From contig OZ243946.1 in NCBI GenBank assembly GCA_965214285.1, positions 3,100,001 to 3,164,000 of the forward strand: a DNA stretch of 64,000 nucleotides, given 5' to 3'. The translations under genes and the position numbers were made by a program. The notes under the pieces were generated by a model. It was given only the letters and a program-made list of their open reading frames with translations, did not search any database and was not told the DNA's origin. Positions 44,919-53,664 of the stretch are shown here, piece after piece (position 1 is the stretch's first letter; each line of letters starts with the position of its first letter). Source of the DNA: G963422745 sp965214285. Its GTDB lineage: Bacteria; Actinomycetota; Acidimicrobiia; Acidimicrobiales; Aldehydirespiratoraceae.

Positions 44919-44940
44919 GTCCGTACGAGCCTCTCCGGAC
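44919..44940 (-). promoter_or_regulatory. PyrR-binding hairpin in the pyr operon leader
   Basis: The leader RNA reads GTCCG-GAGAGGCTCGTA-CGGAC, a five-base-pair stem with a loop containing GAGAGGCU. This matches the known PyrR-binding consensus (UCCAGAGAGGCU). It lies about five bases before the pyrR ribosome site, so PyrR bound here would block ribosome access. Translational control of this kind has been described for mycobacterial pyrR. Confidence 0.8.
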
Positions 44941-45077
44941 CCGTTTCACGGTCGAGTTCTCAAGCTAGCAGGCGCGGCCGGCTTCGGCTACGCCGAGACA
45001 GCCGTCGCAGAGCGCTGTCGGAGGCCGTTGCCGGGGCCGGCGTCCGAAGTGCTTGTCTGAGGCAGTTTGCGGGCGGC

Positions 45078-46118
45078 TCAGGCGGCGGCACTGCCGCACG
45101 AGGCGCCGACGCGCAGCGTCGCAGGCAGCATGACCACACGCGGCGGCTCGTCGTCGCCCGCGAGCAGCTCCACGGCCGCAAGCCCGACATCGGCCACGGG
45201 CTGCACGACCGTGGTGAGAGCAGGCTCCAGACGCGGACCACGCGGCAGCCCGTCGAAGCCCACGACCGCCACGTCGTCGGGGATCGCCAGCCCTGCCTCG
45301 CGCAGCGCCTCATAGGCGCCGGCGGCCATGGGGTCGGTGCACACGTAGATTGCATCAGGACGCTCGCTCAGCAGGGCCGCCGTGGCCCGGCGTCCCCCGG
45401 CAGGGCTGGGGTCGTCCAGGCGGACCAGGCGCTCGTCGAAGCGGCGTGCCTGCTTCTCGAGGGCGTCGCGGTAGCCCTCCAGCCGTTCCCTGCCGTAACG
45501 GTGGTCGCGGGCCGCGCCCACGAAGCCGACCCGGCTGCGGTCCAAGGCGATGAGATGGCTCACGGCCGCCTCGCTGCCGGAGCGGTTCTCCACGTCCACG
45601 CGCAGCAGGTCTGCGTCGTCGTCGGGGTGGCCCACCACCACCATTCGCTTGCCGCGCCTGCGCAGGTCGGCGATGAGCCGCTCGCTGCGCGGGCCTGCGG
45701 TGACGATCACCCCGTCCACGAAGCCCTGGGCGATCTGGGGGGTCAGCGAGTCGGGACTGCCCGCGGGGCTCTGCACCGGGAAGATCGAGAAGATCAGGTC
45801 GTGATCGGCACAGCCCTGCTGGATGCCTGTGGCCAGAGCCGAGTAGTAGGGGTCGCCGAAGAGCTCGTCGGGCTCGGTCAGCATCACCAGGCCGATCAGC
45901 CCGCTGCGACTCGACACCAGAGCCCGTGCCGCCTGGTTCGGCAGGTAGCCGGTCTCGCGGATCACGGCCTCCACGCGGGCGCGCACCTCGGGGCTCACGT
46001 CGGCGTGGTAGTTGAGGACCCGCGAGACGGTGGACCGCGAGACACCGGCGCGTTCGCCGATCTGCTCCAGGGTGAGATCGCGCGACGGCGGGCGTGCGCT
46101 GCGGTCCGAGGCTGCCAA
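45078..46118 (-). CDS. LacI-family transcriptional repressor
   Basis: This 346-residue regulator has the LacI helix-turn-helix and hinge (LTLEQIGERAGVSRSTVSRV then LNYHADVSPEVRARVEAVI, LPNQAARALVS) and a periplasmic-binding-protein-like effector domain (DAIYVCTDPMAAGAYEALRE). It is the last gene of the ABC transporter/GH16 operon, four bases after GH16. The palindromes GGGAGCGCTCCC before the transporter operon and CTGGGAGCGCTCCCAG before the sugar-acid operon are its likely operators. The effector sugar is unknown. The start is the TTG at 46118. Confidence 0.93.
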   Translation of the reverse strand: MAASDRSARPPSRDLTLEQIGERAGVSRSTVSRVLNYHADVSPEVRARVEAVIRETGYLPNQAARALVSSRSGLIGLVMLTEPDELFGDPYYSALATGIQQGCADHDLIFSIFPVQSPAGSPDSLTPQIAQGFVDGVIVTAGPRSERLIADLRRRGKRMVVVGHPDDDADLLRVDVENRSGSEAAVSHLIALDRSRVGFVGAARDHRYGRERLEGYRDALEKQARRFDERLVRLDDPSPAGGRRATAALLSERPDAIYVCTDPMAAGAYEALREAGLAIPDDVAVVGFDGLPRGPRLEPALTTVVQPVADVGLAAVELLAGDDEPPRVVMLPATLRVGASCGSAAA

Positions 46119-46122
46119 GGCC

Positions 46123-47181
46123 CTAGCCGTTCGGGTCTGCGGCCGTCTGGTAGACCCGCACCCAGTCGACGTAGTAGTGGATCGGAAACTGGAGGTCAGC
46201 GGCGATGTTGCCGCCGAGCGTGCCGCCCAGAGCGAGGTTGAGGATCATGAAGAACGGCTGGTCGAACACCCACTCGCGGTTGCCCAGGTTTTCGGGACCG
46301 AGCTCGTAGTACATCTCGCCGTCGTAGAACCACTGGATCCGCTCGGCGTTCCAGTCCACGGCGAAGGTGTGCCAGTCGTCGCCGATCTCGTAGTCCTGGC
46401 GGTTCCAGCGCGACAGCGACCCGGCGCCCGCGTAGCCCGGTCCGTGAAGCGTGCCCAGCACCAGGTCCGGCTCACGCCCGACGTACTCCATGATGTCGAT
46501 CTCGCCGACGTTGGGCCAGCGCTTTGCGGGATCCTCGGCGTGGTGCTCGAAGCCGGCGCCGAGCATCCAGAAGGCGGGCCAGGTGCCGGCGCCCTTGGGC
46601 ACCTTGATGCGCGCCTCGATGCGCCCGTACTGGAACTCCTGCAGGCCCTGGGTCAGCAGGCGGGCCGAGGTGTAGTAGGAGTCCTCGTAGCGCTCCTGGC
46701 GCAGCTCGATCACCAGCAGGCCGTTCTCCAGGCGGGCGTTGTGGGGCCGGTCCGTGTAGTGCTGGGCCTCGCCGTTGCCCCAGCCCCAGCCGCCGATGTC
46801 GAAGGCCCAGTTCGCGCGGTCGATGCTGTCGCCGTCGAACTCGTCGCTCCAGACCAGCTCCATGCCCTCGGGCGGCTCGGGAGGGATCGGCTCGGGCGCG
46901 GCGATCGCAGCAGAGGTCGGCGGCACGGGGACCGTGGTCGGCGCGCTGGTCGGCGCGGTGCTCGGGGAGGCGGCGGGGCCGTCGGTGGCCTCCGGCGCCG
47001 ACGACGGCGGGTCGTCGCCCGACGAGCAGCCGGCGAGCGCCGTCAGGCCCAGCAGCGCCGCCAACACCACCGCGGGCGCGGCCGCGCCGGACCGTGGACG
47101 CAGGCCCGTCTGCCCGACGGCTCGCCGGCGCGCAGGCGCTCGCATCGTGGCGGGCCGCACGACGCCGATCCGGCCCTTCAC
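46123..47181 (-). CDS. GH16 glycoside hydrolase, lipoprotein (laminarinase-like)
   Basis: This 352-residue endo-beta-glucanase has the GH16 catalytic signature VGEIDIMEYVG (nucleophile Glu, assisting Asp, acid/base Glu). The N-terminal region carries a lipobox-like LTALAGCSS, so it is a surface lipoprotein, followed by a Pro/Thr/Ser linker of about 50 residues. Segments LVWSDEFDGDSIDRANWAFD and RIEARIKVPKGAGTWPAFWM are typical of beta-1,3-glucanases. It probably cuts laminarin-type glucan into pieces for the adjacent ABC transporter. The start is the ATG at 47181; internal Met codons near the signal are alternatives. Confidence 0.92.
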   Translation of the reverse strand: MKGRIGVVRPATMRAPARRRAVGQTGLRPRSGAAAPAVVLAALLGLTALAGCSSGDDPPSSAPEATDGPAASPSTAPTSAPTTVPVPPTSAAIAAPEPIPPEPPEGMELVWSDEFDGDSIDRANWAFDIGGWGWGNGEAQHYTDRPHNARLENGLLVIELRQERYEDSYYTSARLLTQGLQEFQYGRIEARIKVPKGAGTWPAFWMLGAGFEHHAEDPAKRWPNVGEIDIMEYVGREPDLVLGTLHGPGYAGAGSLSRWNRQDYEIGDDWHTFAVDWNAERIQWFYDGEMYYELGPENLGNREWVFDQPFFMILNLALGGTLGGNIAADLQFPIHYYVDWVRVYQTAADPNG

Positions 47182-47183
47182 AT

Positions 47184-48053
47184 CTAGCCCTTGACCGCGC
47201 CGGACGTGAGCCCGGAGATGATGTAGCGCTGCAGGAACATGAACAGCACCAGCATGGGGAACATCAGCATCAGCACCGCTGCCGCCAGCTTGGGCCAGTC
47301 GCTTCCGTAGACGCCCTCGAAGACGATGAGCCCCCTGGTGATCGGGTAGAGGTCGTCGTTGGTGAGGTACACGGTGGCCAGGATCAGCTCGTTCCAGATG
47401 CCGATGGCATGGATCACGGTGACCGTGGCGATGGCCGGGCGGATCAGCGGGATGAGGATCGTGAACACGAAGCGGATGTAGCCGCAGCCGTCCATGGCGG
47501 CCGACTCGTCGAGCTCGGTGGGGATCGACTTGATGTAGTTGACCAGGATGATCAGGCCGATGGGGTTGATGAGGAACAGCAGGATGTAGCCGGTGCGGGT
47601 GTTGAACAGGCCCAGGTTGAGGATCAGCTGGAACTGCGGGATCAACGCGGGCGGCAGGAACAGCGCCACCACGTAGAGGGTGAGCAGCGCGCCGGCGCCC
47701 TTCACGTAGCCGCGGGCGATGGCGAAGGCCACGAAGACGGACATGACCACGAACAGCGCTGTCGCCACGGTTGTGTAGATCAGCGAGTTGAGCATGTAGC
47801 CCGGGAAGTTCGCCAGGCTCCAGGCCTCGCTGAAGTTCTCCAGGAGCAGCCCCTCGGGCAGGCCGGTGGGGTTCTTGAAGAACTCCGGCAGCGACTTCAG
47901 CGAGGCGCTGATCAGCATCAGCAGCGGCCCCACGTAGAACGCCGCGAAGAGCACCAGGATGGCGTAGGAGACCGCCTTGCGCCGCAGGCCGCGCCGCTTG
48001 GCCGCGCCGCTGTCGTAGACCGGCGGGGCTTTGGCTCGGGCTGCGACGCTCAT
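47184..48053 (-). CDS. carbohydrate ABC transporter permease (MalG type)
   Basis: This 289-residue inner-membrane permease has six hydrophobic segments and the ATPase-contact EAA loop ESAAMDGCGYIRFVFTILIPLIRPA. The C-terminus, RYIISGLTSGAVKG, is typical of MalG-type permeases. It overlaps the first permease gene by four bases (ATGA). The operon encodes no ATPase; such transporters usually share a multipurpose MsmK-like ATPase encoded elsewhere. Confidence 0.93.
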   Translation of the reverse strand: MSVAARAKAPPVYDSGAAKRRGLRRKAVSYAILVLFAAFYVGPLLMLISASLKSLPEFFKNPTGLPEGLLLENFSEAWSLANFPGYMLNSLIYTTVATALFVVMSVFVAFAIARGYVKGAGALLTLYVVALFLPPALIPQFQLILNLGLFNTRTGYILLFLINPIGLIILVNYIKSIPTELDESAAMDGCGYIRFVFTILIPLIRPAIATVTVIHAIGIWNELILATVYLTNDDLYPITRGLIVFEGVYGSDWPKLAAAVLMLMFPMLVLFMFLQRYIISGLTSGAVKG

Positions 48054-48982
48054 CCCATGTACCTCCGCTCTCTGCGGGTGACCACGAAGTTGGCCGCCAT
48101 CCCGATCACCAGCACCAGCAGGAACAGCACGATCGAGGCCGCGGCCGCGTAGCCCTGGCGGAACGAGCTGCCCGAGCCGTCGGTCTGGCCGAACCCCTCG
48201 GCGTACACCAGGTAGCCGAGCACCTGGGTGCCGTTGCGGTAGCCGACCAGCACCAGGAACAGCATCCACGCCTGGAGCGAGCCGATGATGTTGAGCAGGA
48301 AGTTGGTGTTCACCGCCGGGGTCAGCTGCGGCCAGGTGAGGTGCCTGAAGAGCTTCCAGCCGCCCGCCCCGTCGACCGCCGCGGCCTCGTACAGCTCAGC
48401 GGGGATCGTCTGCATGCCGGCCAGGAAGATCACCATCGTGAACCCGGCGTTGGCCCAGATCTGCACGACGATCACCCAGTAGAACGCCTGCGGCCCGCCC
48501 AGGAACTCCGACTCGACCCCGAACCAGCCGAACAGCTCGGCCATGGGCCCGCCGCGGGGCAGCAGGAACAGCTTCCACATCAGCCCCTGCACAGCCACCC
48601 CGAGGATCACCGGCACGAAGAACAGCGTGCGGAAGATCATGCGGCCCCGCAGCTTCTGGTTGACGAGCAGCGCCATCACCAGCCCCAGGCCGAACTGGAT
48701 GAAGGTGACCAGCACCATGAAGACCAGGGTGCGCCTCAGGGCGGCGATGTTGTCGCGCGAGGCGTTGCCCTGGAACAGGAACTCGTCGAAGTTGTCGAAG
48801 CCGATCCAGTTGACGGCGATGCCGCGGATGCCGGTGGCGTCGGTGAAGGAGTAGATCGCCGTGGCCAGCGACGGCCCGACGCCGATCAGGAAATAGAAGA
48901 AGACCCCCGGCGCCAGCAGCACCCACGGCAGCAGGCGGCCGAGCCGGCCTCCTCCGAACAGGTATCTCTGCTGAGCAGCCAC
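48050..48982 (-). CDS. carbohydrate ABC transporter permease (MalF type)
   Basis: This 310-residue permease has a basic N-terminus (RLGRLLPWVLLAPGVFFYFLIG), about six membrane segments and the EAA loop YEAAAVDGAGGWKLFRHLTWPQLTPA. It forms the channel with the permease at 47184-48053. A 123-base gap containing a hairpin separates it from the substrate-binding protein gene. Confidence 0.93.
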   Translation of the reverse strand: MAAQQRYLFGGGRLGRLLPWVLLAPGVFFYFLIGVGPSLATAIYSFTDATGIRGIAVNWIGFDNFDEFLFQGNASRDNIAALRRTLVFMVLVTFIQFGLGLVMALLVNQKLRGRMIFRTLFFVPVILGVAVQGLMWKLFLLPRGGPMAELFGWFGVESEFLGGPQAFYWVIVVQIWANAGFTMVIFLAGMQTIPAELYEAAAVDGAGGWKLFRHLTWPQLTPAVNTNFLLNIIGSLQAWMLFLVLVGYRNGTQVLGYLVYAEGFGQTDGSGSSFRQGYAAAASIVLFLLVLVIGMAANFVVTRRERRYMG

Positions 48983-49040
48983 TTGTCCTCCACTCGGAGC
49001 GACTGTTCAAAGACTAACTGGGCGTCGCTGGGCGACGACC

Positions 49041-49087
49041 GAGCAGCCGGCGCAGAGATCCCCGAGGGAGGCTCGCAGCGGCTGCTC
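49041..49087. promoter_or_regulatory. hairpin between substrate-binding protein and permease genes
   Basis: GAGCAGCCG (49041-49049) and CGGCTGCTC (49079-49087) form a nine-base-pair stem with a 29-base loop and no T tract. In sugar transporter operons such a hairpin between the binding-protein and permease genes often stabilises the upstream mRNA so that more binding protein is made. Confidence 0.5.
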
Positions 49088-49105
49088 GGCCCGTCGATCG
49101 TCGGC

Positions 49106-50467
49106 TCAGCCGAGGCCGGCTTCGAGGTCCGCCTGGACCTGGTCTGCCAGCTCGGCCGCGTCGGTCCACTCGTTGAACGGAGCGAACCACGATGCCGCCA
49201 GCGAGCCGTTGCTCCACTGGCCGGCCCCGGAGGGGCCCGTCCACCACTGCTCGAAGCCGACGCGGTAGTTCGCCAGCAGCGGGGCGACTGCCTCGCCGAG
49301 CGTGCTGTCGAGCGTGGCGGTCGGCTGGGTCGGCAGGAAGCCCACGGCGTTGGCGAAGGCGTTGTAGTTGTCGGGCTCGGAGAACGCCGTCAGATAGGCC
49401 AGCGCCGCATCCTTGTTGGGCGTGTCGGCCGCGATCGCCCAGCCCTGGTCGTACTTGCCGAACAGGTACTGGTTGTCCGCGGCATCGTCGCTGCCCGGGA
49501 AGGGGATGTAGGTCCACTCGAACTCGGCTCCGGCGCCTTCGAGCGCAGGGGCCTGCCAGACGCCGGTGGGGGCGAAGGCCACGTCCCCTGCGGCATAGCG
49601 GACGATGGCGGCGTCATGGGCCAGGCCGGTGACGCCCTCCTCGAGCATCTCGGTGGCGTAGGTCTGGTAGCGGCGGAACAGCTCCTGGCCCTTCTCGTCG
49701 TTCCAGCGGATCGAGCCGGTCCACAGCCCCTCGACCAGCGCCTCCTGGTCGGGGTAGAACGAGCCGAGCAGGCCGTAGGCGCCCACGAAGATGGGCCAGC
49801 CGTCGGCGCCGCCGGCGGTCATGCACTCGTTGCCCGCTTCCTTGACGGCGTCGCAGGCGGCGACGAGCTCGTCCCAGGTGGTGGGGACGCCCACGCCGAC
49901 CTCGTCGAGGAGGTCGAGGTTGACGAACATGCCGGAGTAGGAGACCCGGCCGAGGTTGACCGAGTAGACGCGGCCGTCGAAGGAGCCGCCCTCGGCGATC
50001 GCCGCCTGGTCGTAGTTGGCCACGAACGGCTCGTCGGTGAGGTCGAGCAGCAGCCCGGCCTCGATGAGCGTCTGCCAGGCCGGAGGCTCGGCGCCGCTCA
50101 TGTAGGGCTGCACCGGGTTGGCGAAGCCCGACACCGTGATGGTCGTCACGTCGATGTCGTTGGCGGTCAGGCGGGTCTGGTTCGACACGCCGAGGTCGTC
50201 GGCGTTCACCACCGACAAGTCGATGCTGATGTGGGGGTTGTCAGCCTCGAACTGGTCGTTGAACGCCTCCATGAACTCCACCATCGGCGGGTTCTGGTGG
50301 ATCAGCACGCGCAGCGTGACTTCCTCTGGTGCCGGCTCCGCGGATGCGGAGTCGTCGCCGGAATCTCCGGCGGATGTGCTGGAATCGTCGTCGTCGCTTC
50401 CGCAGGCGGCTGCCAGCAGAGCGAAGACGACGAACAGCAGGAGCAGCGATTTCTTCGCGTGCCTCAT
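49106..50467 (-). CDS. sugar ABC transporter substrate-binding lipoprotein
   Basis: This 453-residue extracytoplasmic solute-binding protein (family 1) has a clear lipoprotein signal: MRHAKKSLLLLFVVFALLAAACGSD, with the lipid-bearing Cys at residue 22. An acidic linker follows, then VTLRVLIHQNPPMVEFMEAFNDQFEADNPHI and GDVAFAPTGVWQAPALEG. It is the first gene of the operon that continues with two permeases, GH16 and LacI. The ligand is probably an oligosaccharide from the GH16 enzyme, by context only. Confidence 0.93.
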   Translation of the reverse strand: MRHAKKSLLLLFVVFALLAAACGSDDDDSSTSAGDSGDDSASAEPAPEEVTLRVLIHQNPPMVEFMEAFNDQFEADNPHISIDLSVVNADDLGVSNQTRLTANDIDVTTITVSGFANPVQPYMSGAEPPAWQTLIEAGLLLDLTDEPFVANYDQAAIAEGGSFDGRVYSVNLGRVSYSGMFVNLDLLDEVGVGVPTTWDELVAACDAVKEAGNECMTAGGADGWPIFVGAYGLLGSFYPDQEALVEGLWTGSIRWNDEKGQELFRRYQTYATEMLEEGVTGLAHDAAIVRYAAGDVAFAPTGVWQAPALEGAGAEFEWTYIPFPGSDDAADNQYLFGKYDQGWAIAADTPNKDAALAYLTAFSEPDNYNAFANAVGFLPTQPTATLDSTLGEAVAPLLANYRVGFEQWWTGPSGAGQWSNGSLAASWFAPFNEWTDAAELADQVQADLEAGLG

Positions 50468-50530
50468 GTCGGGTGGTCCCCCTTGGTAGGTGTTGGTGTT
50501 GGGTCGGTCGGCTAGTCGAGACTAGTCCCC

Positions 50531-50558
50531 CTGGGAGCGCTCCCGAGAGCGCTCCCAG
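50531..50558. promoter_or_regulatory. double LacI-type operator of the transporter operon
   Basis: Two back-to-back palindromes, GGGAGCGCTCCC (50533-50544) and a second centred near 50551, together form a larger inverted repeat with arms CTGGGAGCGCTC (50531-50542) and GAGCGCTCCCAG (50547-50558). The site lies directly downstream of the -10 box, so repressor binding would cover the transcription start. The same motif occurs before the sugar-acid operon at 55654-55669. Confidence 0.85.
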
Positions 50559-50559
50559 G

Positions 50560-50588
50560 AATATACAGACATCGGGGTGCCGAGTCAA
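50560..50588 (-). promoter_or_regulatory. promoter of the substrate-binding-protein operon
   Basis: On the minus strand TTGACT (50583-50588), a 17-base spacer and TATATT (50560-50565) make a near-consensus sigma70-type promoter. The LacI-type double operator begins two bases downstream. Transcription would begin near 50553, leaving a leader of about 85 bases before the binding-protein gene. Confidence 0.8.
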
Positions 50589-50702
50589 CCACAAATCCGC
50601 GCGGCCCGTTCGGCCGGCCTCGGGGACGTGCGGCACCACCACGGAACAGGCTCGCAGGCTCGGCACGCGCAGACCCGCGGGAGCAGCGCCGAGGGCCGAG
50701 GG

Positions 50703-51743
50703 TCAGCGGGTCGTCGACGGCCCGATGCCCGCGGCGAGGCGGCGCACCTCGGCCTCGTCGGCCGCGGCGGTGTCGCCGCGGGTGGTCATGGTCAGCGCGC
50801 CGAGGGCTGTCCCGAGTTCGAGGCACCCAGCCAGCGGCTCGCCGCCCAGCAGGCCGTGAATGACCCCTGCCGCGAAGCCGTCGCCTCCCCCCACCCTGTC
50901 GAGCACCTCGAGCCGCTCGTGCAGGCTGCCTTCGACGATGCCGTCCGTGCGCGACCAGCCCAGCCCTCCCCAGTCGTTGAACGACGCCGAGCGCTCTGTG
51001 CGAATCGCAGCGGCCAGCACGTCCGGGCCCGACGGCGTTCGGGCGAGCCGCTCGACGCGCTCGGCGAAGCTCGCGGAATCGGTCCCCAAGAGGACGTCCA
51101 CGGCGCTGCTCAGCTCTTCGGTGAGACGCTCGGCTGCCTCGGCGCCTCCGGCTGCGGCCCACAGGCTCGGCCTGTAGTTGACGTCGTAGGAGACGACGGT
51201 GCCGTGCCGGCGGGCGCTCGCCATGGCCGCCCGGGTCGTCTCGAGGCTGGCATCGGACAGGCCGGCGAAGATCCCGCCGGTGTGCAGCCAGCGAGCCCCG
51301 AGGCTGCCGAAGAGCCGATCCCAGTCCACGTCGTCGGGTCTCAGCGATGCCGCAGCCGAGTGGGCGCGGTCGTAGACGCCGCGTGCGCCGCGCACCCCGA
51401 AGCCGCGCTCGGTGAAGTTCAGCGGCGTCCGGTTCGCCCTGCCCAGTTCGTCGCTGTGGCGCACGACCACGTGGTCGAGGTTGAGGCCGCCCTGCAGCAG
51501 CAGATCCGCGAGCAGACCGGCCACTTCGTTGTCGCCGAGCGCCGTGACGAGCGCCACGCTGCGCCCGAAGCAGCGCCGCAGAGCACGGCCGACGTTGTAC
51601 TCGCCGCCGCCCTCGCTCACCCGAAACGCCCGGGCGGTGCGCACCCGGTCCTCGCCGGGGTCGAGCCGCAGCATCACCTCGCCGAGCACCACCACGTCGA
51701 AGCGGCACTCGCTCGACGGGCGCAGCACCAGCCCGCCGCTCAC
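50703..51743 (-). CDS. kdgK: 2-keto-3-deoxygluconate kinase-like PfkB sugar kinase
   Basis: This 346-residue ribokinase-family enzyme probably phosphorylates 2-keto-3-deoxygluconate. It has VVLGEVMLRLDPGEDRVR and GGGEYNVGRALRR, and the catalytic motif LDRVGGGDGFAAGVIHGLL with the base aspartate, a variant common in KDG kinases. The adjacent KDPG aldolase and mannonate-dehydratase-like gene support that substrate. The start is the GTG at 51743, overlapping the aldolase stop (GTGA). It is the last gene of the operon. Confidence 0.85.
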   Translation of the reverse strand: MSGGLVLRPSSECRFDVVVLGEVMLRLDPGEDRVRTARAFRVSEGGGEYNVGRALRRCFGRSVALVTALGDNEVAGLLADLLLQGGLNLDHVVVRHSDELGRANRTPLNFTERGFGVRGARGVYDRAHSAAASLRPDDVDWDRLFGSLGARWLHTGGIFAGLSDASLETTRAAMASARRHGTVVSYDVNYRPSLWAAAGGAEAAERLTEELSSAVDVLLGTDSASFAERVERLARTPSGPDVLAAAIRTERSASFNDWGGLGWSRTDGIVEGSLHERLEVLDRVGGGDGFAAGVIHGLLGGEPLAGCLELGTALGALTMTTRGDTAAADEAEVRRLAAGIGPSTTR

Positions 51744-52462
51744 CTTTGCGCCGTCCCCTGAGGCGCCGCTGTGGCCGCGGCCTGCAACCCGCCCTCGCCC
51801 GCACGCCGTCCGGGGCCCAAGCGGGCCTCGTCGACCAGGATGCGCGACCGCGAGGCTGCCCGGCTGATCGCCTGCCAGTCGCCGGCGGCGATCGCAGCCC
51901 GCGGTGCCAGCCAGGAACCGCCGACTGCAAGCACCTGCGGCAGCGCCAGGTAGCCGGCTGCGTTGGAGTGACTGATCCCGCCGGTGGGGACGAATCGGAC
52001 TTCTGGCCAGACCGCCGACAGGCTGCGGATCGTCTCGCAGCCACCGCAGGCCTCGGCGGGAAACAGCTTCACAGCCGAGACGCCGCAGTCGATCGCCCTC
52101 ATCAGCTCCGTCGCCGTGGCGACTCCGGGTATGCACGGCACGCCCTGTCGTGCGGCGGCTGCGATCACTGCTTCGTCCAGGCCGGGCGAGACCACGAAGT
52201 CGGCACCGGCATCGACTGCCGCAGCGGCCGCCGAGGCGGTCGTGACCGAGCCCGCGCCCACGAACATTCCCGAAGGGCGCGCAGCCAGCCTCTCCACGGC
52301 TGCGATGCCTGCCGGGGTCCGCAGGGCGATCTCCAGCAGGGGCAGCCCGGCATGGTTGAGGGCCGCGGCCAGCGGCTCGGCGTCGGCGGCGTCGTCGACG
52401 ATCGCCAGCGGCAGCAGGCGAAGGCGCCCGATGACCTCCAGCGGATCGCCGGCAGCGCTCAC
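51740..52462 (-). CDS. eda: KDPG/KHG aldolase
   Basis: This 240-residue class I aldolase splits 2-keto-3-deoxy-6-phosphogluconate into pyruvate and glyceraldehyde-3-phosphate. The Schiff-base lysine is in GVSAVKLFPAEACGG, the carboxylate site is in EIALRTPAGIAAVERL, and FVPTGGISHSNAAGYLALP closes the barrel. About 25 extra residues follow the barrel. The GTG start at 52462 overlaps the upstream stop, showing coupled translation. Confidence 0.93.
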   Translation of the reverse strand: MSAAGDPLEVIGRLRLLPLAIVDDAADAEPLAAALNHAGLPLLEIALRTPAGIAAVERLAARPSGMFVGAGSVTTASAAAAAVDAGADFVVSPGLDEAVIAAAARQGVPCIPGVATATELMRAIDCGVSAVKLFPAEACGGCETIRSLSAVWPEVRFVPTGGISHSNAAGYLALPQVLAVGGSWLAPRAAIAAGDWQAISRAASRSRILVDEARLGPGRRAGEGGLQAAATAAPQGTAQR

Positions 52463-53664
52463 GGCCGTGCCGGCGAGCCGTCGGGCAGACGGACCTGCGT
52501 CCACCGCTCCACGGAGTCGGTGACCGGGTATCGCGCTGCGAGCCGCTCGTCGATGTCGATGCCGAGCCCCGGGCGCCCGTTCGGGCAGAGATAGCCGTTG
52601 CGCACCTCGGGCATGCCGGGGAACATCTCGCGGTCGAGATCGCTGGGCCGATACCACTCGTGCACCCCGAAGGCGGGCGACCACAGTTCCAGGTGCAGGT
52701 TGGCGGCGTGCCCGACCGGCGAGGTGTCCGCAGGGCCGTGCCATGCAGTGCGGATCCCGTAGGCGTGGGCGGTGTCCGCGGCTTTGCGGGCAGGCGTGAT
52801 CCCGCCCATCTGGCTGACGTGCATGCGCACGAAGTCGACCAGGCGGCGCGCCATCACGCTGCGCCATTCGAGGGGATGGCTGAACAGCTCCCCCATCGCC
52901 AGGGGCGTTGCGCACTGCGCCCGCACCTGCTGCAGCCAGCCCAGGTCCTCTGGTGCGAGCAGATCCTCCAGGAAGTACAGGCCGAACGGCTCGACCTGCT
53001 TGGCGAAGGCGACGGCATCGATCGGCGACAGGCGCTCGTGGACGTCGTGGATGAGCTCTGGCTGCGGACCGACCTCGGCCCGCACGTGCTCGAGCATCGC
53101 AAGGGTGTCGCGCTGGTAGGCCCGAGGGTCGTAGTAGGCGCCGTCGGGCGCGCCTTCGGGCTTGGCGAACTCCGAGGCCGTGCCGCCGTAGAGGCCCTGC
53201 TGGACCCGCACGAAGCGGTAGCCCTCGGCGACGAACGCCTTGACCTGCTCCGCAATCTCGGAGGCGCTGGGCGCGTCGGCGTGCACGTAGACGTTGGCGC
53301 CCTCGCGCACCTTGCCGCCGAGCAGGTCGTGCAGCGGCATGCCGGCCTGCTTGCCCTTGATGTCCCACAGAGCCTGGTCGATGCCCGAGATCGCGTTGTT
53401 GAGGACCGGCCCGTTGCGCCAGTAGCCGTTCACCATCGCCATCTGCCAGATCTCCTCGATGCGCGACACGTCGCGGCCGACCACGAAGGCCTTGAGGTGG
53501 CGCTCCAGCGCCGCGGCCACCGCATGGATCCGCTGGCTGAAGGTTGCGCAGCCGAGGCCGTACAGGCCCGGCTCGGAGGTGAGCACCTTCACGATCGCAA
53601 GCCGCGCCGAGCCTGGCTGGGTGAGGATCACCTTCACATCGGCGATGGTGGTGGGCCGTGTCAT
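52459..53664 (-). CDS. mannonate-dehydratase-like enolase-superfamily protein (ManD/RspA family)
   Basis: This 401-residue enzyme belongs to the ManD/RspA branch of the enolase superfamily. It shows GLYGLGCATFSQR, DVHERLSPIDAVAFAKQVEP, FLEDLLAPEDLGW, MGELFSHPLEWRSVM and TAWHGPADTSPVGHAANLHLEL. Family members dehydrate D-mannonate (some D-gluconate) to 2-keto-3-deoxygluconate, matching the KDG kinase and aldolase downstream. Activity in this family varies widely and some members are near-inactive, so the exact substrate needs testing. It overlaps its neighbours by four bases. Confidence 0.85.
   Translation of the reverse strand: MTRPTTIADVKVILTQPGSARLAIVKVLTSEPGLYGLGCATFSQRIHAVAAALERHLKAFVVGRDVSRIEEIWQMAMVNGYWRNGPVLNNAISGIDQALWDIKGKQAGMPLHDLLGGKVREGANVYVHADAPSASEIAEQVKAFVAEGYRFVRVQQGLYGGTASEFAKPEGAPDGAYYDPRAYQRDTLAMLEHVRAEVGPQPELIHDVHERLSPIDAVAFAKQVEPFGLYFLEDLLAPEDLGWLQQVRAQCATPLAMGELFSHPLEWRSVMARRLVDFVRMHVSQMGGITPARKAADTAHAYGIRTAWHGPADTSPVGHAANLHLELWSPAFGVHEWYRPSDLDREMFPGMPEVRNGYLCPNGRPGLGIDIDERLAARYPVTDSVERWTQVRLPDGSPARP

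Noticed and set aside
44905..44949. Longer pyrR starting from GTG 44949
   Set aside because: It would translate the PyrR-binding hairpin; the TTG at 44904 has a strong ribosome site and gives the family length.
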